Below are positions 8,900 through 17,961 of a DNA stretch of 40,952 nucleotides, one piece after another. The translations under genes and the position numbers were made by a program. Source of the stretch: Bryobacter sp. (GTDB taxonomy: Bacteria > Acidobacteriota > Terriglobia > Bryobacterales > Bryobacteraceae); assembly GCA_022843625.1 (NCBI GenBank), contig JALHNH010000037.1, forward strand, positions 29,826 to 70,777. Direction: 5' to 3'. Below the pieces are notes generated by a model that was not told the DNA's origin, did not search any database, and saw nothing but the letters and a program-made list of their open reading frames with translations. Positions within the stretch are counted from its first letter, which is position 1; each line of letters begins with the position of its first letter.

Positions 8900-9625
8900 T
8901 TGATTCCCAGCGAAGTCTCTACAACCAGCGATTACACCGTCCGTGACCAGCAACGCATGTCACGCGCGGTCAACTACTTTGAGTGGCAGGCCCGTCTCGC
9001 CATGGCCCCACTCGGCCAGCGCGTAGTCGAAGTCGGCTGCGGCATTGGCAATTTTACCCGTATGATCGCCAGCCGTCAGCACGTCATCGGTGTCGATATC
9101 GATGCCAAGTGCATCGCCCAGCATCAGGCCCGCTTCAACCACCAGCAAAACATCCGCTCCATGGTCCTCGACGCAATGGATCCCAAATTCCTTGACCTCA
9201 AAGCCGAGTCTCCCGACAGCGTCGTCTGCCTGAACGTCCTCGAACACATCGAAGACGATCTCGGCACCCTCAAGGCCTTCGCCTCCATCCTGCCCAAAGG
9301 CGGCAAAGCCGTCCTGATCGTTCCCGCCTTCATGGCCCTCTACGGCCCCATCGATAAATTCCTCGGCCATTACCGCCGCTACACTTGCGCGGGCTTCGCC
9401 AAAACCGCAAACCAGGCTGGCTTCCACCCCACAGAACTCCGCTACATGAATACTGTCGGCTTCTTCGGCTGGTGGGCCAACGCCAAAATCTTCCAGCGCA
9501 CAGAACAAAGCGAAGGCCAGATCGAACTATTCGACAAACGTATCGTTCCCGTCCTCGAAAAACTCGAAGGCTGGGTCACCCCACCCTTCGGACAAAGTGT
9601 TTTCGCCGTCCTCGAAAAGCGATAA
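8900..9625 (+). CDS. Class I SAM-dependent methyltransferase
   Basis: Cytosolic methyltransferase of 241 aa; substrate unknown. It has motif I VVEVGCGIGNFTR (about 46-58), the acidic end of strand beta-2 GVDID, and the motif IV region SVVCLNVLEHIEDD typical of Methyltransf_11/12 proteins. HYRRYT and YMNTVGFFGWW in the C-terminal third resemble methyltransferases found beside glycosyltransferases in surface-polysaccharide loci. TTG at 8900 follows a -10 box by 6 nt; an ATG at residue 20 is the alternative start. It is the first gene of a six-gene plus-strand operon, with a 5-nt gap to the GT2 gene. It may methylate a sugar or lipid-linked intermediate, which is inference from context. Confidence 0.85.
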   Translation: MIPSEVSTTSDYTVRDQQRMSRAVNYFEWQARLAMAPLGQRVVEVGCGIGNFTRMIASRQHVIGVDIDAKCIAQHQARFNHQQNIRSMVLDAMDPKFLDLKAESPDSVVCLNVLEHIEDDLGTLKAFASILPKGGKAVLIVPAFMALYGPIDKFLGHYRRYTCAGFAKTANQAGFHPTELRYMNTVGFFGWWANAKIFQRTEQSEGQIELFDKRIVPVLEKLEGWVTPPFGQSVFAVLEKR

Positions 9626-9630
9626 ATCCT

Positions 9631-10377
9631 GTGAAGATCTCCATCATCATCCCCGTCTACAATGAAGTAAACGTGATCCCCATGGTCCTCGACCGTGTGA
9701 TGAAAGCCGCCCTCCCCGCTGGCTGCGAAAAAGAAATCATCATCGTCGACGATGGCTCAACCGACGGCACCTCAGAAATCCTCGATCGCTACCACGGCCT
9801 GGTCGCCATCCACCACTCCGTCGAAAACTTCGGTAAAGGCGCAGCCATCCGCATCGGCATCCGCAAAGCCACCGGAGACATCGTCCTCATCCAGGACGGC
9901 GACCTCGAATACGACCCCAACGACTACCTCAAAGTCCTCCAGCCCATCGTCGACGGCCACGCTACCGTCGTCTATGGCAGCCGCTTCATGGGCAATCTCG
10001 AAGGCATGAAACTCGCCAACTGGCTCGCCAACAAGATCCTCACCACCACCACCAACATCCTCTATACCTGCTCCATCACCGACGAAGCCACCGCTTATAA
10101 AGCCTTCCGCATAGACGTCCTCCGCGCCATGCGCCTCCGCTGCCTCCGCTTTGAATTCTGCCCCGAGGTCACCGCCAAAGTCCGCCGCCTCGGCCACACC
10201 ATCCACGAAGTCCCCATCAAATACAATGCCCGCGGCATTCTCGAAGGTAAGAAGATTCGCTGGCAGGACGGCTTCCACGCCATGTGGACTCTCGTCAAAT
10301 ACCGCTTCACCCCTATGGAGCAACCCACAACCGAAGCCACCTCCAAAATCGCACAAGGTACGAGTTCGGCCGCGTGA
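9631..10377 (+). CDS. Family 2 glycosyltransferase, dolichol-phosphate mannosyltransferase-like
   Basis: Transfers a sugar from an NDP-sugar, probably to a polyprenyl phosphate carrier. From GTG 9631 the product is 248 aa. It starts directly with the GT-A fold strand ISIIIPVYNE, followed by IIIVDDGSTDGT. The DxD-type motif is in QDGDLEYDP. The DPM1-like VVYGSRFM and a later YKAFR segment are also present. No C-terminal membrane helices are seen, so it is a soluble or peripheral DPM1-type enzyme. A longer frame opens at 9385 but lies inside the methyltransferase gene and lacks family homology, so I rejected it. Its TGA overlaps the GTG of the next gene. The likely product, polyprenyl-phosphate sugar, would be the donor for the GT-C-like proteins downstream. 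Confidence 0.9.
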   Translation: MKISIIIPVYNEVNVIPMVLDRVMKAALPAGCEKEIIIVDDGSTDGTSEILDRYHGLVAIHHSVENFGKGAAIRIGIRKATGDIVLIQDGDLEYDPNDYLKVLQPIVDGHATVVYGSRFMGNLEGMKLANWLANKILTTTTNILYTCSITDEATAYKAFRIDVLRAMRLRCLRFEFCPEVTAKVRRLGHTIHEVPIKYNARGILEGKKIRWQDGFHAMWTLVKYRFTPMEQPTTEATSKIAQGTSSAA

Positions 10378-12248
10378 GTCCTGCCCCCTGGAGCTGGTTC
10401 CCAGACTGGTGGCTCCCCAATTTTCAAACTCTCCTCAGCCAGACCGTTGACCCAGTCCTTCTCGCACGCTACGCCCTGCAGGCAATCCTAACTACCCTTC
10501 CAATCGTGTTAGCCGATTACCTCTTCGGCCTCGCCATCCTCAGCCTCCTCAAACTGAATCTCGCCAAAGGCCTCAAACACGCCTCAGCCCTCGCGCTCGG
10601 CACCGGCGCTGCCGCACTCGGCCTCTTCCTTTTCGGCTCCTTCGGCCGTCTCACCTTCAAAGGCCTCCTCGCCTTCACCATCCTCCAGGCCATCATCGGC
10701 CTCACCGTCACCTGGCGAGAAATCAAACTCCCGCGCCTCCGCTGGACTTACCTTTGGGCCATCCCAGCCATGATCGTCGTCATCCCAGACCTCATGCTCC
10801 CCATCCTCGAATACGACAGCACCATGTACCACATGGCCGCAGCCCGTCACTACATGGAGCAACAAAAAATCCCCTACCACGAGGGCATCCGTTTCAACGC
10901 CCAGCCCCACATGCCCGTCATGCTCTACATGCGTCAGTGGTGGCTCACAGGCGATGCCAACATCGTCAAGCTCGTTAACCTCGAATACCTTGCCATCCTC
11001 CTCGGCCTCTTCTCCTGGATGGCCCGCCGCTACCGCATCCCCCTCGGCCTTCTCGCCGCAGCCTCATTCGTCTTCGGCTCCCCCATCTTCGGCTACATCG
11101 CAAGGCAAGAGTACGCAGACCTCGCCCTCACCACCTGGCTCACTGCCGGCCTCTGCCTCCTCCTGCACGCCCGCTCGAGCAACACCCTCATCGCCGCCGG
11201 CCTCCTCCTTGGCTCTGCCGGTGCAAGCAAACTCCAGGGCCTCCTCGTCGTCGCCTGCTTCCTCGTAGCAGACCTTCTGATCCTCCGCAAAATCAAACGC
11301 TCGCTCATCCTCGGCTCCGCCGTCACTGCCGTCGGCATCGCCTGGTGGTTCCGAGGCTGGCGCTTCACGGGCAGTCCCTTCTATCCCTTCTTGAGCGATT
11401 CCCCAGACGTAAAGGCCCTCTTCCAGGTCAACGCGGGCTACGGCGTCGGTCGCGATCTCTTTGCCTTCCTCGCCATGCCCTGGAACATGATCACCGTCAC
11501 GCCAGATCGCTACGCCGACCTCTTCCGCTTTGGCCCCTCCTGCCTTATCCTCCTCGCCATAGGTGCATTGGCGCTCACCCTCCGCCGCACCAAAATCGAT
11601 TCCGCCACCTGGGTCGCCATCCTCGGCAGCCTCTTCTTCACAATCGTCTGGTTCCGCTCAGGACAAGTAATGCGCTACGAAGCCTGCCTCCTGCCCATCT
11701 GGGCCCTTTTACTGCTCAGCGCACTCGCGCGCCTCAACTGGCGCAACATTACAATCCCCCTCCTGCTGCTCCCTCTACTCCTCTCCACCACCCTCCTCAC
11801 CAGCAACGTCATACGTTACGGCGTGCCTCCGCCCGTCACCTGGCCCGCCACACAATACGTCCTCAACGCCGTCCTCCCCTACTACCGCGCCACGCAGGCC
11901 GCCTCAGCAGTTGTCAAGAAAAACGATTTGGTCTACACCTGGTTCTGCGACGACATCCGCGCTTACGCTCCCGGCAAGTCTTACGGTGATTGGTTCGGCG
12001 GCTACACCTACACCTGGCTCGGCAACGTCCACACCGGCCCTAAGATCACTGACCCCGCTGTCATGATCGCCCGCCTCAAATCCAGCGGTTTCAAATTTAT
12101 CATCGTCGACCGCGAGCGCGCCAAACGTGGTGGCACCATCTACACCGGCACCTTCCTTGAAAGCGGCCTCGTCAAGCCTTTCGTCAAGGTCCCCGGCACG
12201 GAAACTGTATTCGACGATGGCAGGTACGCCGTCTTTCGCTTAACCTGA
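10374..12248 (+). CDS. GT-C-like multi-pass membrane glycosyltransferase
   Basis: Polytopic membrane protein of 624 aa with about a dozen hydrophobic helices and a soluble C-terminal domain (about 510-624). An acidic loop EYDSTMYHMAAARHY after the third or fourth helix resembles the first periplasmic catalytic loop of GT-C enzymes that use polyprenyl-phosphate sugars. No precise family can be named from sequence alone. I chose GTG 10374 because it forms a 4-nt GTGA overlap with the GT2 stop. An upstream start at 10284 would overlap that gene by 94 nt. The protein probably transfers the GT2 product at the periplasmic face of the membrane. Confidence 0.75.
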   Translation: MSPAPWSWFPDWWLPNFQTLLSQTVDPVLLARYALQAILTTLPIVLADYLFGLAILSLLKLNLAKGLKHASALALGTGAAALGLFLFGSFGRLTFKGLLAFTILQAIIGLTVTWREIKLPRLRWTYLWAIPAMIVVIPDLMLPILEYDSTMYHMAAARHYMEQQKIPYHEGIRFNAQPHMPVMLYMRQWWLTGDANIVKLVNLEYLAILLGLFSWMARRYRIPLGLLAAASFVFGSPIFGYIARQEYADLALTTWLTAGLCLLLHARSSNTLIAAGLLLGSAGASKLQGLLVVACFLVADLLILRKIKRSLILGSAVTAVGIAWWFRGWRFTGSPFYPFLSDSPDVKALFQVNAGYGVGRDLFAFLAMPWNMITVTPDRYADLFRFGPSCLILLAIGALALTLRRTKIDSATWVAILGSLFFTIVWFRSGQVMRYEACLLPIWALLLLSALARLNWRNITIPLLLLPLLLSTTLLTSNVIRYGVPPPVTWPATQYVLNAVLPYYRATQAASAVVKKNDLVYTWFCDDIRAYAPGKSYGDWFGGYTYTWLGNVHTGPKITDPAVMIARLKSSGFKFIIVDRERAKRGGTIYTGTFLESGLVKPFVKVPGTETVFDDGRYAVFRLT

Positions 12249-12255
12249 ATGAGTC

Positions 12256-12921
12256 ATGAAATATTTGAGCATCGTAGCTCTGGCCACCACCGTCTTCCTG
12301 AGTTCCTGCGTAACTGAGAAAGAAAAGGCCCCAGTCCTCCCTGAGGCAAAGATCGAAAAGCTCCTGCCTGATAAGGTCATGGAGGGCCAACCCTTCAACC
12401 AGCAGCCAAACGGTGCATCCGCCCTCAGTGTCCTCGGCAGCAACCTCATCAAAGGCTCCCGCATCAAGCTCAACGGCATGCCGCTCGAAACCGCCTCCGG
12501 CGACGGCACCTCCCTCGCCGCCCTCGTCCCCACTGAAATGTTCTCAAAACCAGGCACCTACGCAGTTTCGGTAGAAACTCCCGACGGCCGCCCCACCAAC
12601 ACCATCCAGTGGATCGTACTCGCCAAATCCGGCCCAGCCCCTGAAATCAAGTCCATCCATCCAGACACCACCCCAGCCGCCAAGGGCTTCAACGTCCAGG
12701 CCACCGGCGGATCTGCCATGGGCGTCGCCGGCTCCAACTTCCTCCCCGGCGCAAAAATCCTCATCGACGGCAAAGAACTCGAAACCAACTTCGGCAACGT
12801 CGACGCCCTCGGCGCAATCGTCCCCCCTGCCGTCTACGCCAAACCAGGCAAATTCAAGGTCACCATCAAGAACCCCGACGGCAAGCTCAGCACCCCCAAA
12901 GACTTCATCGTTACCAAGTGA
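12256..12921 (+). CDS. Lipoprotein with two IPT/TIG-type repeats
   Basis: Exported lipoprotein of 221 aa. A signal peptide ends in the lipobox LSSC (C18). Two immunoglobulin-like IPT/TIG repeats follow, about 30-122 and 126-220. They are clearly related: both contain a Gly-Ser-Asn strand (VLGSNLIKGSRI and VAGSNFLPGAKI), LET followed by a Gly-rich turn, a Leu-Ala/Gly-Ala core, and KPGTYAVSVETPDG or KPGKFKVTIKNPDG. It has no catalytic motif and probably acts as a cell-surface adaptor or structural protein. It lies 7 nt after the first GT-C-like gene and overlaps the second by 4 nt (GTGA), so its role is presumably tied to the glycan assembled by this operon. Confidence 0.85.
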   Translation: MKYLSIVALATTVFLSSCVTEKEKAPVLPEAKIEKLLPDKVMEGQPFNQQPNGASALSVLGSNLIKGSRIKLNGMPLETASGDGTSLAALVPTEMFSKPGTYAVSVETPDGRPTNTIQWIVLAKSGPAPEIKSIHPDTTPAAKGFNVQATGGSAMGVAGSNFLPGAKILIDGKELETNFGNVDALGAIVPPAVYAKPGKFKVTIKNPDGKLSTPKDFIVTK

Positions 12922-14804
12922 CTCGACGCCTCGAATTCGTAATTCTCTGTTCTGCAATCGTGGCCTTCCTAGGCGCCACCCTGCCTTGGATTCACGATTT
13001 GGGCCTCGAATACGACGAAGCGCACTTCCTCCCCCTCGCGCATAAAATCGCCTTCGGTGCCGAAGAAAAACTGGATCTCCCCTGGGGCTACACCCTCGCC
13101 CACCGCCCCATTCCCTTCGTCACCATGCCTTACGTCGGAACCCTCGACGCTTTCATCTACGCCATTCCATTCCGCCTCTTCGGCACCAGCCCCGCAGCCT
13201 TCCGTGCAACCAACCTCCTGCTCGCCATAGCCATCTTCCTCCTCGCCTACTGGATCGCCCGCCGCGAAGCGGGCCCTATAGCCGCGGCCCTCACTCTCGG
13301 CCTCTTACTGGTCGACGTAGAACTTGTCCTCCATCTCCCAACCAACTTCGGCCCATTCCTCCTGCAGCAACTCATGGCACTCGCCGCCATCGCCTCACTC
13401 CAGCAATGGTGGCGCACCGGCGGCGCTCCGCTCTTCCTCCTCGCCACTGCATTCCTGGCCCTTGCCTTCCACGAAAAACTCACCTTCATCTGGATCCTGA
13501 GCTCACTCACACTAGCCGTCCTCTTATTCAAATTCAAACCCACTTGGCATCAACTGAAGTGGTGGTACATCCCCTCAGCACTCCTCCTCGCGATCACAAT
13601 CGTCAGCCCGATCCTCTACTTTGCCTGGGCTGTCCCCGAGGTCATCCTTGGCTTCGGCAAAGCCAGCGCTAAAGCACCAGCTGACTGGTCCAAACTCCTC
13701 ACCGATCGCATCCACGTCTTCGATCTCATGCTCCGCGGCAACTGGACCATGGAATTCACCGTCGGCAATTCGTTCGAACGTACCCCAGCGCTGATAGCTC
13801 TCTTCTTCACCGGCCTCCTTTCCGCGGCATTCACCAGACAACGCCTCGCCCTCACCCTCTACACCACCGCTATCGGAGTCTGGCTCTGGAACCTCGCCTT
13901 CCCCGACGCTGGCCGCATGCACCACGTCCTCCTCATGGCCCCACTCTGGCAACTTGGTGCCGCCATAGCCATCATCGCCACCCCCAAGCCAGTCCAATTC
14001 CTCAGTGCACTTCTCCTCCTCGTCAGCGCCTACGACGCCACCCGCTCCTTCGCCCAATACACTGTACAAGCAAAACAAACCGGAGGGGTCAACCACTACA
14101 GCGACATGACCACTCGTGCCAGAGACTTCTTCGATCAAAACCCAACGCTCGAACCAGTCACCACCTCCTGGGGCATCGACCGCTCTCTCAACATCCTCTC
14201 TCGCGGTCGTCTCCACACCTCCGAGTTCTACTTCGATACTCTCGCTTCAACTTTGTCCCCCGAGACCACAACCCAACTCGCAACCCTTATCCAGAAAGAC
14301 CGCCAGGTCTGGCTGGTCTCAAGCGTCATGCCCGTATATCAAGAGCAATGGCAACGCGTGGTCACCCTCGCCGCCTCTCTCAATAAGTCCTCCATCAAGG
14401 TCGCTGAATTCCCCTCTCGCAATGGCCGCCACAGCATCGCCGCTTATCGCTTCGACACACCCCAACCTGCCCCCACCAATTGGCCAAAGCAATCCAGCGA
14501 CCCAATCAAACTCCCCGCAAACTGGCAAGCCCTCCGCCTCACCCTCTCCGGCATCGCCGATCAGGAGACAGAAAGCATCACCCTCCACTGGCAGGACTCA
14601 ACCGGCAAAGACCTCTACACAGACAACCGCCACCTCGGCTGGCTCCCGCACATCCACCAAACTTCCATCTTCGAATTCACACCCAGTTACTGGCCCAAAT
14701 CCTTCACCCGCCAGCAAACATCCACCGAGCCACCCACACAAGTCCACATCGAATCTTCCCTGATCAAGGCCAAAATCACTTCCACGGAGCTAGCACTGCC
14801 ATGA
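12918..14804 (+). CDS. GT-C/GT39-like membrane glycosyltransferase
   Basis: Membrane protein of 628 aa with about eleven helices in the first 390 residues and a soluble periplasmic tail (about 400-628). The first extracytoplasmic loop carries GLEYDEAHFLPLAHK, the YDE-type acidic motif of GT39/GT83-like proteins, followed by a conserved-looking PYVGTLDAFIY segment. GTG 12918 is the start because it overlaps the TIG gene stop in GTGA. Its own TGA overlaps the next ATG in ATGA. The tail is unusually long for GT39 enzymes and ends in a beta-rich region of unknown role. Acceptor and donor are unknown; a polyprenyl-phosphate sugar made by the GT2 enzyme is the obvious candidate. Confidence 0.78.
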   Translation: MTRRLEFVILCSAIVAFLGATLPWIHDLGLEYDEAHFLPLAHKIAFGAEEKLDLPWGYTLAHRPIPFVTMPYVGTLDAFIYAIPFRLFGTSPAAFRATNLLLAIAIFLLAYWIARREAGPIAAALTLGLLLVDVELVLHLPTNFGPFLLQQLMALAAIASLQQWWRTGGAPLFLLATAFLALAFHEKLTFIWILSSLTLAVLLFKFKPTWHQLKWWYIPSALLLAITIVSPILYFAWAVPEVILGFGKASAKAPADWSKLLTDRIHVFDLMLRGNWTMEFTVGNSFERTPALIALFFTGLLSAAFTRQRLALTLYTTAIGVWLWNLAFPDAGRMHHVLLMAPLWQLGAAIAIIATPKPVQFLSALLLLVSAYDATRSFAQYTVQAKQTGGVNHYSDMTTRARDFFDQNPTLEPVTTSWGIDRSLNILSRGRLHTSEFYFDTLASTLSPETTTQLATLIQKDRQVWLVSSVMPVYQEQWQRVVTLAASLNKSSIKVAEFPSRNGRHSIAAYRFDTPQPAPTNWPKQSSDPIKLPANWQALRLTLSGIADQETESITLHWQDSTGKDLYTDNRHLGWLPHIHQTSIFEFTPSYWPKSFTRQQTSTEPPTQVHIESSLIKAKITSTELALP

Positions 14805-16720
14805 AATTCCTTCTCTTCTTCCTCGCCCTCAACCTCGCAGCTCAGTTCGACAAAATCGATGCTACCGCCCGCCAACAACTCGAAGCCCACCACATCCCCG
14901 CTCTATCGCTAGCCTTCAGCGACGCAACAAAAACCGTCCATCAACTCCACCTTGGCACCGCCACCCCACAAACCCAATACCGCGCCGGCTCCATCACCAA
15001 GCTCTTCACCTCCATCGCCGTCATGCAACTGGTAGAAGCCGGCAAGCTCGATCTCGACTCCCCCATCTCCCGCTACCTCCCCGAGCTAAGCTTCAAATCC
15101 ACGATCCGCCAAATCGCCTCCCATCGTTCCGGCATCGTCCGCGAGCCCGGCCAGGGCCACTACTTCGACACCAAACCTGCCACTCTCAAGCAAGTCACAG
15201 CCAGCCTCAAAAACACCCAACTCGTCTACGAACCCGGCACAACAACCAAATACTCCAACGCCGCCATCAGCCTCCTCGGCGACCTGATCGAACGCACCTC
15301 CGGCCTCACCTACCAGCAATACATCCAGCAACACATCCTCACACCTCTGAAGCTCACCCACACCACCCTCAAACTCAGCGAAGCTACTAGTCTCCCCAAA
15401 TCCCTCATGTGGACCGTAGACGGCCGTGAATTCCCAGCCCCCGCCTTCGACCTCGGCACCAGTTCCGCCGGCAACCTCATCACCACCACAGAAGACCTCC
15501 TCACCTTCGCCCGCTGGCTCATGAGTGACAACCCATCCCCGATCCTCACCAAAAAATCTTTAGACCAGATGTGGCTCCCTCAATCCGGTGGCACCCGCTT
15601 CGGCATCGGCTTCGCCCTCAACCCGCCCTACATCGGCCACAGCGGAGCCGTCTACGGCCACTCCGCCATCCTTCAGTTCGACCCCAAAATCAAGACAGCT
15701 GCAGTAGCCTTTGCGGCAAAAGATTCCGCCGACTTCATCCTTCGTCCCTTAATCGACCCTAAAATAGACACTCGGCCAGCTCCAACATTCAAACAACTGG
15801 CCACCTACCCGACCATGCCACCGGCCTTCAACTCGAAAGCGATCGGCGAATACGGTTGGGATTTCAACAAGCTCTACGTCCTCGAACACCAGGGCAAGCT
15901 CCACTGCCTCATCGAATGGTTCGCTCTCGTCGCACTCGAACCCAAGGGCAACAACCAATACCGCTTTCCTGACAATACTATGTATGCGGGCGAAACTCTC
16001 ACGTTAAAACCCAACGGCCTCTTCGTCGGCCCAGTCTGGTTCCCTCGCCTCCCAGAACCCAATCGCAACTTCCGTATCCAGATGCAAAAGCCTCTGGCCG
16101 AGCTCAAGCAAATCGCCGCTTCAAGCCAGGCCCCCGCACAACCTTCAAACCTCCGCAAACCCGAACTCACCAACCTCCGCACTCTCTCCGCCACAATTCA
16201 TTTCGACATCCGCTACGCCACCTCAAACAACTTCATGGGAGCACCTCTCTATTCTCAAAAGGCCGCCTACCTCCAGCAACCAGCCGCCCGAGCCCTCCTC
16301 GCCACCCACAACGAATTGAGCAAACTGGGTTACGGCCTCCTCATCCACGATGCCTACCGCCCCTGGCGCGTCACCAAAATGTTCTGGGAAGCCACCCCAC
16401 TTGCCCAGCGCAACTTCGTAGCCAACCCCGCCACCGGCTCACGCCACAACCGTGGCTGCGCCGTAGACCTCTCACTCTACGATCTCAAAACCGGCAAACC
16501 GGTAGAGATGGTCAGCGGCTTTGACGAGTTCTCCGATCGTGCCTACCCCAACTACCCAGGCGGCACCTCCCGCCAGCGTTATCTCCGCGAACTCTTGAGA
16601 ACGGCCATGGAAAAACAGGGCTTCACCGTCAACGATGATGAATGGTGGCACTTCGACTTCCGCGACTGGAAGCAATACCCCGTCCTCGACCTCAGCTTCG
16701 AGCAACTCGGCTCGCGCTAA
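14801..16720 (+). CDS. Fusion of serine beta-lactamase/PBP-like domain and VanX-like D-Ala-D-Ala dipeptidase
   Basis: Exported two-enzyme protein of 639 aa. The signal peptide is about 1-14. The N-terminal class C beta-lactamase/DD-peptidase-like domain (about 15-320) has SITK (S64-K67), YSN (Y151-N153) and HSG (280-282) as its three active-site boxes. A middle domain (about 340-430) resembles the C-terminal lipocalin-like region of such esterases. The C-terminal M15D dipeptidase (about 455-635) has DAYRP (R520), SRHNRGCAVD with zinc ligands H549 and D556, and EWWHFD with E614 and H617. Both enzymes appear intact. Such a protein could trim peptidoglycan stems and then cleave released D-Ala-D-Ala. 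ATG 14801 overlaps the preceding stop and gives the signal peptide; the longer frame from 14480 does not. The 3' end overlaps the convergent MFS gene by 29 nt. Confidence 0.92.
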   Translation: MKFLLFFLALNLAAQFDKIDATARQQLEAHHIPALSLAFSDATKTVHQLHLGTATPQTQYRAGSITKLFTSIAVMQLVEAGKLDLDSPISRYLPELSFKSTIRQIASHRSGIVREPGQGHYFDTKPATLKQVTASLKNTQLVYEPGTTTKYSNAAISLLGDLIERTSGLTYQQYIQQHILTPLKLTHTTLKLSEATSLPKSLMWTVDGREFPAPAFDLGTSSAGNLITTTEDLLTFARWLMSDNPSPILTKKSLDQMWLPQSGGTRFGIGFALNPPYIGHSGAVYGHSAILQFDPKIKTAAVAFAAKDSADFILRPLIDPKIDTRPAPTFKQLATYPTMPPAFNSKAIGEYGWDFNKLYVLEHQGKLHCLIEWFALVALEPKGNNQYRFPDNTMYAGETLTLKPNGLFVGPVWFPRLPEPNRNFRIQMQKPLAELKQIAASSQAPAQPSNLRKPELTNLRTLSATIHFDIRYATSNNFMGAPLYSQKAAYLQQPAARALLATHNELSKLGYGLLIHDAYRPWRVTKMFWEATPLAQRNFVANPATGSRHNRGCAVDLSLYDLKTGKPVEMVSGFDEFSDRAYPNYPGGTSRQRYLRELLRTAMEKQGFTVNDDEWWHFDFRDWKQYPVLDLSFEQLGSR

Positions 16721-17915
16721 TCTTCGATTCCACCCACAATAACAACAGCAGCAGAAACACCAGCAGGCTGCACCACAACGGCACCGCCATCGCTGAAGAC
16801 TCACTCGACACACTAGCCCAAAACCCAATCAACGCCGGAGCAAGAAATCCCCCCAGCATCCCCAACCCGAAAATCCCGTGAAACAAACTGGAATGATACT
16901 CGCGAAAACGGCTCCCGATCCGCTCCACCAGCAACGGATACACAAACGAAAATCCCACCGCCGAAAGTGCCAAACCGAAGCCGCCCCCCCAAAAGTTCTC
17001 AGCGCTACCAAATATCAAAACGCCCAGCCAGGACATCGCTGCGCTCACCAGCAGCAGTCTTCGGTGCGGAAATCGTTGCAGCAGTGCCTGCGCAACAAAC
17101 CGCCCACCCAATAGCGCTGCACAATAAAAACTCAAAAAGTACATCGCCGCCGAAGGGCTCATCCCCGCCCTCAAAATCAAATGCAGCGCCACCCACTGCA
17201 ATACGGATAACTCAGCCGCCGTCTCAAAAAAAAGCAGCGCCGCAAACAACACATGCACCGGGCTCTTCGATTCCCGCAACACTTCTTTAAACCCGAGATC
17301 CACAATCTCCGGGTCCATCGGCAGCCCCAACCGGTACAGCCACGCCCCCACTCCAAACGGTGCCAGTGCCAGCAAAATAAACAACCCGTCAAACTCAGTC
17401 CACGAATACGACAGCGCTCCCAGCAGCGCAGTCAGCAACGACCCCAGCCCCATCAATCCGCCAGCCAGGTTCACCGTAGCCGCCGCGTCCTGCTCATACA
17501 GTCTCCTCAACAACTGAAACGTTGCCGCCATAATCCCGCCCTGTGCCAGCCCCACCAAACCCAGCGACAAGTCCCGAGCCACTTCCGGCATCGGAGGCCC
17601 GCTAAACTCCACCATTACAATCCCCATCGCGGCAATCAACATCGAAGCGGCTAACAACCGGTGCACCCCAAACCGCGACAAAAAAAACCGGCTCAACCGC
17701 AACGCAACTAAGACCCCGGCCGCAAAACTCAGAAAGTGAAACCCGATCGCCAGGTAAGGGGGTTGCAGGTGATATCCCCAGGCTGGCAGCGCCGCCCCAG
17801 GGATTGCTACTAGAACTCCAATCAGAAAGAACCCAAGAAACGCCCTTCGGCTCGCTGAGGGCATAGAGGCTCCTGCACCAGAACTACTGAGCGGTGTCTG
17901 TACTGTCGTAGCCAC
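16692..17915 (-). CDS. Major facilitator superfamily transporter
   Basis: Twelve-helix permease of 407 aa; substrate unknown. It has an N-terminal GFFLIGVLVAIPGAALPAWG helix, a VALRLSRFFLSRFGVHRLL loop between helices 2 and 3 in place of the classic MFS motif A, and a symmetrical second half with FAALLFFETAAELSVLQWVA. The overall look is of the sugar/fucose permease-like MFS group common in Acidobacteria. GTG 17915 is preceded at 6 nt by TAGAAT. An internal ATG at 17864, with AGGAG 5 nt before it, is a plausible second start giving 390 aa. It is convergent with the beta-lactamase/VanX fusion, and their 3' ends overlap by 29 nt. Confidence 0.88.
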   Translation of the reverse strand: MATTVQTPLSSSGAGASMPSASRRAFLGFFLIGVLVAIPGAALPAWGYHLQPPYLAIGFHFLSFAAGVLVALRLSRFFLSRFGVHRLLAASMLIAAMGIVMVEFSGPPMPEVARDLSLGLVGLAQGGIMAATFQLLRRLYEQDAAATVNLAGGLMGLGSLLTALLGALSYSWTEFDGLFILLALAPFGVGAWLYRLGLPMDPEIVDLGFKEVLRESKSPVHVLFAALLFFETAAELSVLQWVALHLILRAGMSPSAAMYFLSFYCAALLGGRFVAQALLQRFPHRRLLLVSAAMSWLGVLIFGSAENFWGGGFGLALSAVGFSFVYPLLVERIGSRFREYHSSLFHGIFGLGMLGGFLAPALIGFWASVSSESSAMAVPLWCSLLVFLLLLLLWVESKISASRVARS

Positions 17916-17921
17916 TGCTTG

Positions 17922-17927
17922 ATTCTA
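17922..17927 (-). promoter_or_regulatory. Candidate -10 box for a leaderless MFS transcript
   Basis: On the minus strand TAGAAT is followed by 6 nt and then GTG at 17915. No Shine-Dalgarno precedes this GTG and no convincing -35 is present. Confidence 0.4.
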
Positions 17928-17961
17928 GTCTCATTCGCCCCACCTCTTCCACTCTCGCTCC

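Noticed and set aside
9385..9630. N-terminal extension of the GT2 gene
   Set aside because: It lies inside the methyltransferase gene and lacks homology; the GT-A fold starts at GTG 9631.
10284..10373. N-terminal extension of the first GT-C-like gene
   Set aside because: It overlaps the GT2 gene by 94 nt; the GTGA overlap at 10374 is the better start.
14480..14800. N-terminal extension of the beta-lactamase/VanX fusion
   Set aside because: It is a Pro/His/Arg-rich shadow of the GT-C-like gene; ATG 14801 yields a proper signal peptide.
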